The translations under genes were made by a program, and so were the position numbers. From NCBI RefSeq assembly GCF_001282685.1, contig NZ_LN875035.1, positions 3,104,411 to 3,168,410 on the forward strand: a stretch of 64,000 nucleotides of DNA, in the 5' to 3' direction. This stretch comes from Niameybacter massiliensis. GTDB lineage: Bacteria > Bacillota > Clostridia > Lachnospirales > Cellulosilyticaceae. The notes under the pieces were generated by a model. It saw only the letters and a list, made by a program, of their open reading frames with translations. It was not told the DNA's origin and did no database searches. This document shows positions 26,063 through 33,512 of this stretch, piece by piece (the first letter of the stretch is position 1; every line of letters starts with the position of its first letter).

Positions 26063-27748
26063 CTAAAGCGAATATTTTATGAAAGCTGCTGCTCCTAATG
26101 ATAAGAAAATAATAACTGAATTCAATCCAAACTTTTCTTCATTTACCTGACTACTCACTTCTTTTGAGACTTTATTCTGTATACGCTCTCCTTCTAGTAA
26201 TTCACTTTGAACAAAAATATCTGGTAATACATCGTTCTTTAAAGAATCTTCTCGTATAAAATTTTCCTGTATAATCTTCTCTGTTAATGAATTATTTGTA
26301 GGATGTGTCTCTAGTAAAATCCGTTCTGTTAAGTAGTTTTTAGGTAAATAACCATGTTGTAACAGATTACCTTGTAAAGGACTTTTTTCTAAAGCCACTT
26401 GTTGCTCATTGATACTACTATTTTGATCTTTTATATTTTTGTTCTCTATACCTTGTAATACTTCCTTTTCTAAGTCTCCTAACATTTCTATAATAGGTAT
26501 ATAGGCCTCCTTATCCTCTTTCTCGACTCTGATTTCTATAAAAAAGTCATTTTTAGTTTCTGCTTTTAGATCATTCCCAGTAGGAACAATATCCGATACC
26601 TTCATTATGTATGAAGTAAAATCAGCTCTTTCTCTTTTTCTCACAAAGAGCACATTTTTTCGTCTTTGAAGTTCTGTTAAATAAGCTTTCATAGTAGCAA
26701 CCTTTTCTTGAGATGTAAGGTTATCTCCTAAGCTCACAATAAGTGGATCCTTCAAGCTTGTCCCACTTCCTCCTAAAATAATAATATTCTCCCTATCTCT
26801 ACTTTCCTCATCATTTGGAACATCGAGGTCAGAAGGTATTTCACCTTCACTAGGTGGCTTAAGTAAAGATCCTGTTGGTAATGTTTGATTACCTCCATTG
26901 GGTGGCTTAACTACTTCTTCTGTTATAGGTTTTTGATTATCTTCAGTCGGTGGTTTACTCTCTTGGATAGGTGGCTTTATCTCTATTCCACTTGTTTCTT
27001 CATCTTGAGGTCTAAGATTTCCATTATTATACTGATTTACATTAGTGAGTATGCTTTTTAACTTAGAATAGGCAACATCATTTTTAGAAATCCTCACTTC
27101 AATCTTATCATTATTTATATCTATTATATGATACTCATAGTACTCATCCGTATATACGCCTTCATGCCTTAACGCACCTAATAATACTATCTTCCTCATA
27201 TAGCTTTCTAAGGCACTTTCCCTTTGTATGGAAGAGACAATTTTTTTATTCACTTCTACTTGAAGAATCGTACTATTTTGTTGAAAAGGTCTTCTCAAAA
27301 TAGGTGTAACTTGCTCACTTACTAATGATTGACTTTTCGTATCTTTAGGGTAATTTCTAACATTTACAGTATATTCTCTAGTCCTATCACTTCCATCAAT
27401 CGCTCTTGCCATCACCCATACAGTACTTTGAGCTTTACCTGTGATTTTGGCATAGTTACCAGAAGCCTCAAAATCTATACCACCATTATTTCCTGTTACT
27501 TGCCATGTTACCTGCTTCTGAGTGGCCTGTGTATCTACAGATCCCTTTATCCTTATATCTGCTCCTACATATAAAACTGCATTTTCATATAATCCCTCTA
27601 TAAAAACATCTTGAGCTAAGTTTATATTTTGTACATGGGCCTGGTTAGTCTTCTCTATAGAAACATTACTTAAAGGATTTGCAAAAATGCTTATCTGTAA
27701 TAATAGGGTCAATAATATACTTATTAATATTGCTTTTTGTTTTTTCAT
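26063..27748 (-). CDS. Secreted Pro-rich protein with Ig-like region and C-terminal hydrophobic anchor
   Basis: 561 residues, function unknown. Signal peptide about 1-23 (ends IFANP). A beta-rich region (about 50-135) resembles a bacterial Ig-like (BIG2-type) domain: VTWQVTGNNG, NYAKITGKAQSTVWVMARA. A Pro/Lys/Glu-rich low-complexity stretch (about 255-315) with PPxE/PPxG repeats is followed by a Gln/Asn/Glu-rich region and a C-terminal hydrophobic segment (VIIFLSLGAAAFI). No LPxTG motif is present. Probably a cell-surface protein; its convergent placement beside the LytTR/GHKL pair gives no firm link. Confidence 0.75.
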   Translation of the reverse strand: MKKQKAILISILLTLLLQISIFANPLSNVSIEKTNQAHVQNINLAQDVFIEGLYENAVLYVGADIRIKGSVDTQATQKQVTWQVTGNNGGIDFEASGNYAKITGKAQSTVWVMARAIDGSDRTREYTVNVRNYPKDTKSQSLVSEQVTPILRRPFQQNSTILQVEVNKKIVSSIQRESALESYMRKIVLLGALRHEGVYTDEYYEYHIIDINNDKIEVRISKNDVAYSKLKSILTNVNQYNNGNLRPQDEETSGIEIKPPIQESKPPTEDNQKPITEEVVKPPNGGNQTLPTGSLLKPPSEGEIPSDLDVPNDEESRDRENIIILGGSGTSLKDPLIVSLGDNLTSQEKVATMKAYLTELQRRKNVLFVRKRERADFTSYIMKVSDIVPTGNDLKAETKNDFFIEIRVEKEDKEAYIPIIEMLGDLEKEVLQGIENKNIKDQNSSINEQQVALEKSPLQGNLLQHGYLPKNYLTERILLETHPTNNSLTEKIIQENFIREDSLKNDVLPDIFVQSELLEGERIQNKVSKEVSSQVNEEKFGLNSVIIFLSLGAAAFIKYSL

Positions 27749-27834
27749 ATTTCTAACTCCATTATATTAGACTACTATATTTATTAACTATTATTTTCAT
27801 AGTATAACACATTTCTATTAATCATTTAAATTTC

Positions 27835-27969
27835 TTACTTATCTTCTACTATAAAAGATAAACTCTTATCTAATAATTTAATATAGCATCCCTCTTTTTC
27901 CAAATAGCCTTGAATAATTATATAGCATTTATACTCCTCAGTTGCCTTTGTAGTAGGGTTAATGCCACA
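27835..27969 (-). pseudogene. C-terminal fragment related to the N-terminal region of the protein at 15965-16573
   Basis: About 44 codons ending at a stop. The frame reads IIIQGYLEKEGCYIKLLDKS then LSFIVEDK, matching FIKSYLEAEGCYIQFIEDS then LSFVVVDRN in the 202-residue protein. The homology begins at a Cys-Gly pair immediately beside the terminator of the AraC-APH gene, and no start or RBS precedes it, so this is a truncated copy. Upstream codons of the open frame are antisense-like noise within the neighbouring gene. Confidence 0.7.
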
Positions 27970-27972
27970 TAA

Positions 27973-27998
27973 AAAAGAGAGCTTTGTAGCTCTCTTAT
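27973..27998 (-). terminator. Terminator of the AraC-APH gene
   Basis: AAGAGAGCT and AGCTCTCTT pair, followed by TTTTTATG on the minus strand. The stem overlaps the stop codon at 27995. Confidence 0.85.
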
Positions 27999-29314
27999 AT
28001 TTTAAAAATATCTTCTTTATTTTCCCATATCCAAATAAGCATTTCACGATTTTGTAGTGCACAGTCCTTATAAACTTCATGATCAACAAGCCATGCAATA
28101 AAAATCATCTGAATGGAATAGATCACATAAGGAATTGCTTGTTTTTCTTCATCCGTAAGCTGTGCAATTTGGTCATAACCTTTAATAATGCCCTTAAGTA
28201 TTTCAGGCCACTTCTCATATCCGTCCTCTACTTCCCTAGATTCTGATAAAATGCCTGTGGCACAATAACAAGGGTCAAAGAGTCTCACATTACGTTCACT
28301 TATAGTGAAATCTATGAACCCTGTAATATGCCCTTCATCAAACATAATATTAGAAGGATTAGCATCTCTATGAATCACTTGTCGTGGAAGTTGATTATAA
28401 AGCTTAGGGAAGTTCTCCATATACTCTAAATAAAATGCTTCTGGTAGCGGGCATTCCCATTGTTCCATCACCGTTCTAGTCTGTGGCATCGCCCAGTTCA
28501 TAACCACTTCTAACATATTGGTATCATTGACCTCTAACATATCATCTTGAGCTAGCAATGCTTGATGAAGTTTCCCAATAGCTTCTCCATATTGAATAGC
28601 AATTTCAACTCTATTCTCTTGATATCTTTCTTCAACAGGTAAAAAGGAACCAGGAACTCTATTAGTAACAACGAAAAACCTATCCCCTTCAACAATAAAT
28701 TCTTCTCCTTGTTTTGTAGGTATAGGGCAGGGTGTCACAAGCCCTACCTTTGCAAGTGCTTTAGAAATTGCAATGTGCCCTCTAAGCTCTGCAATATTTT
28801 TACCTGTTTTAAAAATAAACTCATTACCAATGTTCCAAGTATCTCGTGACTGCATTGCGCCACCTGCTGCAAAAGTAGGTTCAATTTTCAACGTTCTATC
28901 AAGCTCCCAATTTAATAATATCTCTTTGATTTGTGTGTTTGTAAGCATACGCTTTGCCTCCTCCAATAAACAAACTGCCTTTGGTTTTTTAGCAGTATTT
29001 AATTTAAGAAACTTAGAAGGAGAACATCCAAACTCACGTTTAAAAGCCTTATAAAAACCAGCATGTGTATCAAATCCATAAAGTAATGCAGTATCAACCA
29101 TTTTACCTGTCTGGCTTATTTCATAAATAGCATGTAGAATACGCCTCTTAGTAATATAAGCCGCTACTGGCATTCCCACAACATCTGAAAAAAGATGACA
29201 AAAATGATAATTTGAAAATCCCACCCTCTTTGCAACTTCAGATATTGAAAGTTCTATCTTCAAATTTTCCTCGATATAGTCTATGGCTTTTTGTAATAGT
29301 TCAATAGTTGACAT
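27995..29314 (-). CDS. AraC-type HTH fused to an aminoglycoside phosphotransferase-like kinase
   Basis: 439 residues. An AraC/XylS DNA-binding domain fills about 1-105 (ISEVAKRVGFSNYHFCHLFS, then YGFDTHAGFYKAFKREFGCSPSKF). After a linker the APH/choline-kinase fold runs about 125-435, with Brenner motif VIHRDANPSNIMF (catalytic D317) and metal-binding GFIDF (D335). RBS AAGGGAG. The pairing suggests a regulator whose kinase-like domain senses or modifies a small molecule, or a resistance kinase that controls its own expression. Typical APH proteins stand alone, so the fusion is unusual. Kinase substrate unknown. Confidence 0.88.
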   Translation of the reverse strand: MSTIELLQKAIDYIEENLKIELSISEVAKRVGFSNYHFCHLFSDVVGMPVAAYITKRRILHAIYEISQTGKMVDTALLYGFDTHAGFYKAFKREFGCSPSKFLKLNTAKKPKAVCLLEEAKRMLTNTQIKEILLNWELDRTLKIEPTFAAGGAMQSRDTWNIGNEFIFKTGKNIAELRGHIAISKALAKVGLVTPCPIPTKQGEEFIVEGDRFFVVTNRVPGSFLPVEERYQENRVEIAIQYGEAIGKLHQALLAQDDMLEVNDTNMLEVVMNWAMPQTRTVMEQWECPLPEAFYLEYMENFPKLYNQLPRQVIHRDANPSNIMFDEGHITGFIDFTISERNVRLFDPCYCATGILSESREVEDGYEKWPEILKGIIKGYDQIAQLTDEEKQAIPYVIYSIQMIFIAWLVDHEVYKDCALQNREMLIWIWENKEDIFKI

Positions 29315-29407
29315 GTTTGTTCTCCCTTCGCTTCTTCCCTCTCGGTAATTAAAGTTTATCAGAAGATTATCTAGAAAATATTTCCTACGTTGTGATGATT
29401 AAAGTCG

Positions 29408-29842
29408 TTATCTTTGAGCAAGGTATTCTCTAATGCGTGGTTTTAACTTCTGCTTATCCTTGGAATACTTCAAATAGTACTCTAAACTTTGCACCATCAT
29501 GCTTTGCCCCTCTATTAAGAGTACTTCAGCGTCTTTATTAAATTCATCTTGATTTATTGCTTTACTACTTTCATAAAATAAGCAATGTACTTGCTGACCT
29601 TCTACTTCTATAAAAAAGTACTCTAAGCCTATGTCACAAACTCTTTTACTTGAACTCATCTTATAATCTTTAAACACTTCCTTAACCCTTTCTCTTTCAC
29701 TGTACATAAAGACTATATCGATATCATCCATTTCAAAGTCTATTCCATGAATCAAGACCGAAGTTGAAGCATCAAAATGATAGCTTATATTGCTTTGCTC
29801 CAATATGTTAGCTAAATTTTTTATAACTATCCTCTGTTCCAT
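29408..29842 (-). CDS. Nucleotidyltransferase-like protein
   Basis: 144 residues from the ATG at 29842 with GGGGGA upstream. MDDIDIVFMYSERERVKEVF contains a Asp-x-Asp pair after a short helix, and YFFIEVEGQQVHCLFYES supplies a plausible third strand; together this resembles minimal nucleotidyltransferases used in substrate or antitoxin-type systems. No classical GS motif is present before the Asp pair, so the catalytic role is uncertain. Its upstream region shares tandem repeats with the TVP38 gene, implying co-regulation. Confidence 0.6.
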   Translation of the reverse strand: MEQRIVIKNLANILEQSNISYHFDASTSVLIHGIDFEMDDIDIVFMYSERERVKEVFKDYKMSSSKRVCDIGLEYFFIEVEGQQVHCLFYESSKAINQDEFNKDAEVLLIEGQSMMVQSLEYYLKYSKDKQKLKPRIREYLAQR

Positions 29843-29901
29843 TAGTCTATCCCCCATATCTTAGCTATGAATTATCTTTACTTAAACTGAATTTATAACA
29901 C

Positions 29902-29947
29902 GTTTAGCGAACACATTTTAATACTTACTTAAAGCTTCTTAAAGAAA
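29902..29947 (-). promoter_or_regulatory. Tandem TTAAG repeats upstream of the nucleotidyltransferase-like gene
   Basis: CTTTAAGAAG and CTTTAAGTAAG, then TATTAAAATGTGTTCGCTAAAC on the minus strand. It is a shorter version of the element at 19125-19193 and lies 60-105 bp upstream of the start. Confidence 0.5.
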
Positions 29948-30042
29948 ATTATAATGTATTCTTCTTTTAAAATCTCTATATTACTAAAAAGTTCTTTTTG
30001 CTTTATAATGTCTACTTCCTTTTGAGCAGAGTAATAAAAAAC

Positions 30043-30078
30043 AAAAGACACTACTTTTATCAATAAGTAGCGTCTTTT
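30043..30078 (-). terminator. Terminator of the alcohol dehydrogenase operon
   Basis: AAAAGACGCTACTT pairs with AAGTAGTGTCTTTT (one G-U pair), followed by a U-rich GTTTTTTATT tract on the minus strand. Confidence 0.85.
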
Positions 30079-30090
30079 ACTATAATCTTA

Positions 30091-31257
30091 TTATAGTGAT
30101 TGCTTTAAAATTTGGATGATCTCTTCCTTAGTTAAAATCTTATATCCTCCAGGTAAAATAAAAGCACCATCTGCAATATTACTTAGCATCTCTTCTGTTA
30201 CTCCTAGCTCTGTTAAATTCATTACTAAGCCCAGTTCTTTCATATAGTTTTCCATTTGATCAAGCCCTATTTTTGCTACTTCATCATCGCTTTTACCTTC
30301 TGGATTAACATTCCATACATTTATTGCATAACGTTTAAATTTAGCAAGACCATATGGCATAATATGGCGATAATACGGCATTGATATGGCTGCAAGTGTC
30401 ATTCCATGTGTTGCATTTGTGTGACCTCCAACTGACTGTCCAATCATATGAACCATCCAGTCCGTAGTTTTTCCTTTAGCAACTAATGTATTAAGTGCCC
30501 ATGTGGCAATCCACATTATATTACTTCTTGCTTCATAATTTTGAGGTTCTTTAAGTGCTATTTTTGAACTATTAATTAATGATTTTAATAATCCCTCCAT
30601 AATATAATCTGAAGTATTATCATCCGTTCCAGAGAAATACTGTTCTAAAATATGAGACATTATATCATAAAAACCAGCTACCATTTGATACTCGGGTAAT
30701 GTATAAGTATAGATTGGATTTAAAATAGAGAATTTAGGAAATACCTTATCTCCAAATACATGACCAATTTTCAATTTGCTTTTAGAATTTGTAATGACAG
30801 ATCCACCATTCATCTCAGATCCTGTTCCTACCATTGTTAGAATACATCCTACAGGAATAATTTTGTTATCTACATCTTCCATACGAAGATAATATTTTTC
30901 CCATGGATCTTCTTCACAATGAGTTGATACTGAAACTGCTTTTGCATAGTCACAACAAGATCCTCCACCTACTGAAAGAATTAAATCAACATTATTTTCT
31001 TTTGCAACTCTACAACCTTCGTAAAGTTTTTCTAGTGTAGGATTTGGCATAACCCCTGATACTTCAAAAACATCTTTATCTGCATCTTTTAAAATCTTTA
31101 TGACATCATGGTAGATACCATTCTTTTTAATAGAACCACCACCGTAGATTAATAGCACACGTTTACCATAAGTAGCAAGCTCTCCACCCAAATAAGAAAG
31201 TGCGTCTTCTCCAAAATAAAGCTTTGTTGGATTTGAGTACTCAAAGTTTCCTAACAT
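30091..31257 (-). CDS. Iron-containing alcohol dehydrogenase (butanol dehydrogenase/YqhD type)
   Basis: 388 residues. N-terminal NPTKLYFGED, nucleotide-binding loop YGGGSIKKNG and SVGGGSCCDYAKAV, TMVGTGSEMNGGSVIT, and metal ligands in YDIMSHILEQYF and MIGQSVGGHTNATHG. These match NAD(P)H-dependent butanol dehydrogenase/YqhD-type reductases that act on short and medium aldehydes. RBS AGGAGG. It is the last gene of a three-gene operon with an acetyltransferase and a cyclophilin-like lipoprotein, divergent from a LysR regulator. Confidence 0.92.
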   Translation of the reverse strand: MLGNFEYSNPTKLYFGEDALSYLGGELATYGKRVLLIYGGGSIKKNGIYHDVIKILKDADKDVFEVSGVMPNPTLEKLYEGCRVAKENNVDLILSVGGGSCCDYAKAVSVSTHCEEDPWEKYYLRMEDVDNKIIPVGCILTMVGTGSEMNGGSVITNSKSKLKIGHVFGDKVFPKFSILNPIYTYTLPEYQMVAGFYDIMSHILEQYFSGTDDNTSDYIMEGLLKSLINSSKIALKEPQNYEARSNIMWIATWALNTLVAKGKTTDWMVHMIGQSVGGHTNATHGMTLAAISMPYYRHIMPYGLAKFKRYAINVWNVNPEGKSDDEVAKIGLDQMENYMKELGLVMNLTELGVTEEMLSNIADGAFILPGGYKILTKEEIIQILKQSL

Positions 31258-31300
31258 ATATAACCTCCTATTTTTAATTACTATATTTTATCCCTATAAC

Positions 31301-31870
31301 TTACGCTTCTATATTTTTTATACATCTTGCAGGATTTCCACCCACCACTGTTTTTCCCTCTACATTTTTTGTAACAACTGCTCCAGCAGCTATAACAGCC
31401 CCCTCACCAATAGTTACACCAGGTAAAATAGTTGCATTGGCTCCAATCCATACATTCTTACCTATATAAATGGATTTTGGAATGAGATTACCTCTCTTTT
31501 CAGGTACCATACTATGATTCAATGTGGCTAGCACAACATTATGTCCAATAAGTACGCCATCTTCTATAGTAATACTACCCTGATCTTGAAACCTGCATCC
31601 AGAGTTGATAAATACATTTTTACCAATTACAATATTCTTTCCACAGTCCGTATAAAAAGGTGGAAACATACGAAATGATGGATCCACTGATTTCCCAATA
31701 ATCTCTGAAAAACTCCTTCTAATTTCTTCAGGCGTCTGATAAGAATTATTTAGTTTATTAGTAAGCTTTAGAGCTTCCTGTGAAAGATAGCTCATAAATT
31801 TATGTATCTCTGAATTTGCATCTATTTCCTTGCCACTATTTAAGCACTCTAAAAATTTTTCTAAATTCAC
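31301..31870 (-). CDS. Sugar O-acetyltransferase (maltose/galactoside acetyltransferase type)
   Basis: 189 residues from a GTG with AAGGAAGTG upstream. A helical N-terminal lid is followed by left-handed beta-helix hexapeptides (IVIGKNVFINSGCRFQD, GVLIGHNVVLATLNH, IYIGKNVWIGANATILPG, TIGEGAVIAAGAVVTKN) and the catalytic His in LATLNHS. It transfers acetyl from acetyl-CoA to sugars. Nineteen base pairs separate it from the upstream lipoprotein gene. Confidence 0.92.
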   Translation of the reverse strand: MNLEKFLECLNSGKEIDANSEIHKFMSYLSQEALKLTNKLNNSYQTPEEIRRSFSEIIGKSVDPSFRMFPPFYTDCGKNIVIGKNVFINSGCRFQDQGSITIEDGVLIGHNVVLATLNHSMVPEKRGNLIPKSIYIGKNVWIGANATILPGVTIGEGAVIAAGAVVTKNVEGKTVVGGNPARCIKNIEA

Positions 31871-31889
31871 GGTTTCACTTCCTTTTTAT

Positions 31890-32393
31890 CTACTCTTTTA
31901 CTGCAAAAGTAATCTCTACAGTTCCATTTCCAAGTACTTCAAAAAGTGAATCTGCATTCTCCACATAACCAAGATCCGTATATTTATAAGAAGAATCAAA
32001 GTCTTTATAAAATACCACTAAACAATCTGAACCATAAAGTTTGAGATCACCTGCTTTTATTTCTACCGTTGTTATCTCATTAGTGGGTAAACTACTATCC
32101 ATATAAGAATACTTTTCATTGCCATTCAATTCATTAAGTGTAATGGTCATGGGTAACAAGTTTATAAATGTTCTAACTGTCTCATTATCATAGAGTGTAA
32201 TACTATAAGTTTCAGCACCAATTATCATTTCTAATTGCGGTACCCTACCATCTACTTGTTGGGTTACGCCTATACTATTAACAGGTAACTCTATACTGCT
32301 AGGTAATTTTTCGATGAGCTCAATCCTATTTCCACATCCACTTATTATTCCAAATAAAATGAATACAGCTAGACTATTTATGATTTTATGCAT
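31890..32393 (-). CDS. Lipoprotein with a cyclophilin-like domain
   Basis: 167 residues from the ATG at 32393 with GGGGAGG upstream. A lipobox (FGIISGC, Cys20) marks an exported lipoprotein. The C-terminal domain reads ETYSITLYDNETVRTFINLLP, VEIKAGDLKLYGSDCLVVFYKDF and YTDLGYVENADSLFEVLGNG, the pattern of the cyclophilin-like fold common beside LysR-controlled oxidoreductases. First gene of the divergent operon. Its biochemical role is unknown. Confidence 0.8.
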   Translation of the reverse strand: MHKIINSLAVFILFGIISGCGNRIELIEKLPSSIELPVNSIGVTQQVDGRVPQLEMIIGAETYSITLYDNETVRTFINLLPMTITLNELNGNEKYSYMDSSLPTNEITTVEIKAGDLKLYGSDCLVVFYKDFDSSYKYTDLGYVENADSLFEVLGNGTVEITFAVKE

Positions 32394-32479
32394 CCTATTC
32401 CTCCCCTTATTTATAACCCCCTTATTGATGTTTAGTATAAATGCCAAGAATAGATATATCCAATACTTATATCAAATAC

Positions 32480-32518
32480 TCAAGTATACTTGACAGGCAT
32501 ATCAAACCCTCCTAAAAT
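32480..32518 (+). promoter_or_regulatory. lysR promoter with overlapping 14-bp palindrome
   Basis: TTGACA (32490-32495), 17-bp spacer, TAAAAT (32513-32518) on the plus strand. A perfect palindrome TCAAGTATACTTGA (32480-32493) overlaps the -35, a typical place for LysR autoregulation while the divergent operon is controlled from the same site. Confidence 0.75.
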
Positions 32519-32557
32519 TGACTCATTATAGTATGTTTTAGAAAGGAGGATTCTCTT

Positions 32558-33439
32558 ATGGAGTTACGTGTATTACAATATTTTCTTGCTGTAGCTAGAG
32601 AACAAAGTATCTCTAAAGCCGCCGAATCCTTACATCTATCGCAACCAACACTCTCAAGGCAAATTCGCGATATGGAAGAAGAATTAGGAAAGCAATTACT
32701 GATTCGTGGTAATCGTAAGATTACTCTTACTGAAGAAGGCAGGATTCTACGAAAGCGTGCAGAAGAAATCATCAATTTAGTACAAAAAACGGAAAAAGAA
32801 ATTACATTTACTGATGATACTGTGAGAGGTGATGTTTATATAGGTACTGGAGAAACAGAGGGTGTACGCTTACTTGCGCGTGTTGCTAAAGAACTTCAAA
32901 AGGTATATCCCCAAATTCATTATCACATCGTCAGTGGAGACTCTATGGATATCATGGAACATCTAGATAAAGGACTTTTTGATTTTGCTATCTTACTAGA
33001 TCCTGCGGATGTATCAAAGTATGAAGCTATCAAACTTCCTTATAAAGATATTACTGGTGTTTTGATGCGCAAAGACAGTCCTCTAGCCAAAAAAGAAAGT
33101 ATTCATACTTATGAACTAGCAGCTCTACCCCTTATCGTCTCTAGGCAACAACTCAAAAATGGTATTTTGGATTTTTTAACTTCCCAGTCAGGTACTCCCC
33201 TCAATATTGTTGCATCTTATAATCTAATATTTAATGCATCTCTTATGGTAGATGAAGGTCTTGGATATGCTATTGGTCTTGATAAGATTATTAATACTAC
33301 CGGTAACACAAATCTAACATTTAGACCAATCACTCCACCTGTTGAAATTGGAATGCATTTTGTTTGGAAAAAATATCAAGTTTTCTCTAAGCCTGCTGAA
33401 ATCTTCTTACAAAAACTCCTTACTTCCTTAAAAGAATGA
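32558..33439 (+). CDS. LysR-family transcriptional regulator
   Basis: 293 residues with AAAGGAGG upstream. The N-terminal winged HTH reads LRVLQYFLAVAREQSISKAAESLHLSQPTLSRQIRDMEEELG. A periplasmic-binding-like effector domain follows (about 90-290) with DVYIGTGETEGVRLLARVAKEL. It is divergent from the lipoprotein-acetyltransferase-dehydrogenase operon, so probably regulates it in response to an unknown small molecule. Confidence 0.94.
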   Translation: MELRVLQYFLAVAREQSISKAAESLHLSQPTLSRQIRDMEEELGKQLLIRGNRKITLTEEGRILRKRAEEIINLVQKTEKEITFTDDTVRGDVYIGTGETEGVRLLARVAKELQKVYPQIHYHIVSGDSMDIMEHLDKGLFDFAILLDPADVSKYEAIKLPYKDITGVLMRKDSPLAKKESIHTYELAALPLIVSRQQLKNGILDFLTSQSGTPLNIVASYNLIFNASLMVDEGLGYAIGLDKIINTTGNTNLTFRPITPPVEIGMHFVWKKYQVFSKPAEIFLQKLLTSLKE

Positions 33440-33447
33440 TTTAAACA

Positions 33448-33497
33448 TATAAAAAGAGTGAGGTTATTGCTATTAAGCTTAACCTCACTCTTTTTAT
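33448..33497. terminator. Bidirectional terminator
   Basis: ATAAAAAGAGTGAGGTTA and TAACCTCACTCTTTTTAT form an 18-bp perfect stem between convergent lysR and the GLUG-protein gene. Confidence 0.92.
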
Positions 33498-33512
33498 AAT
33501 TTAGATAGATAT

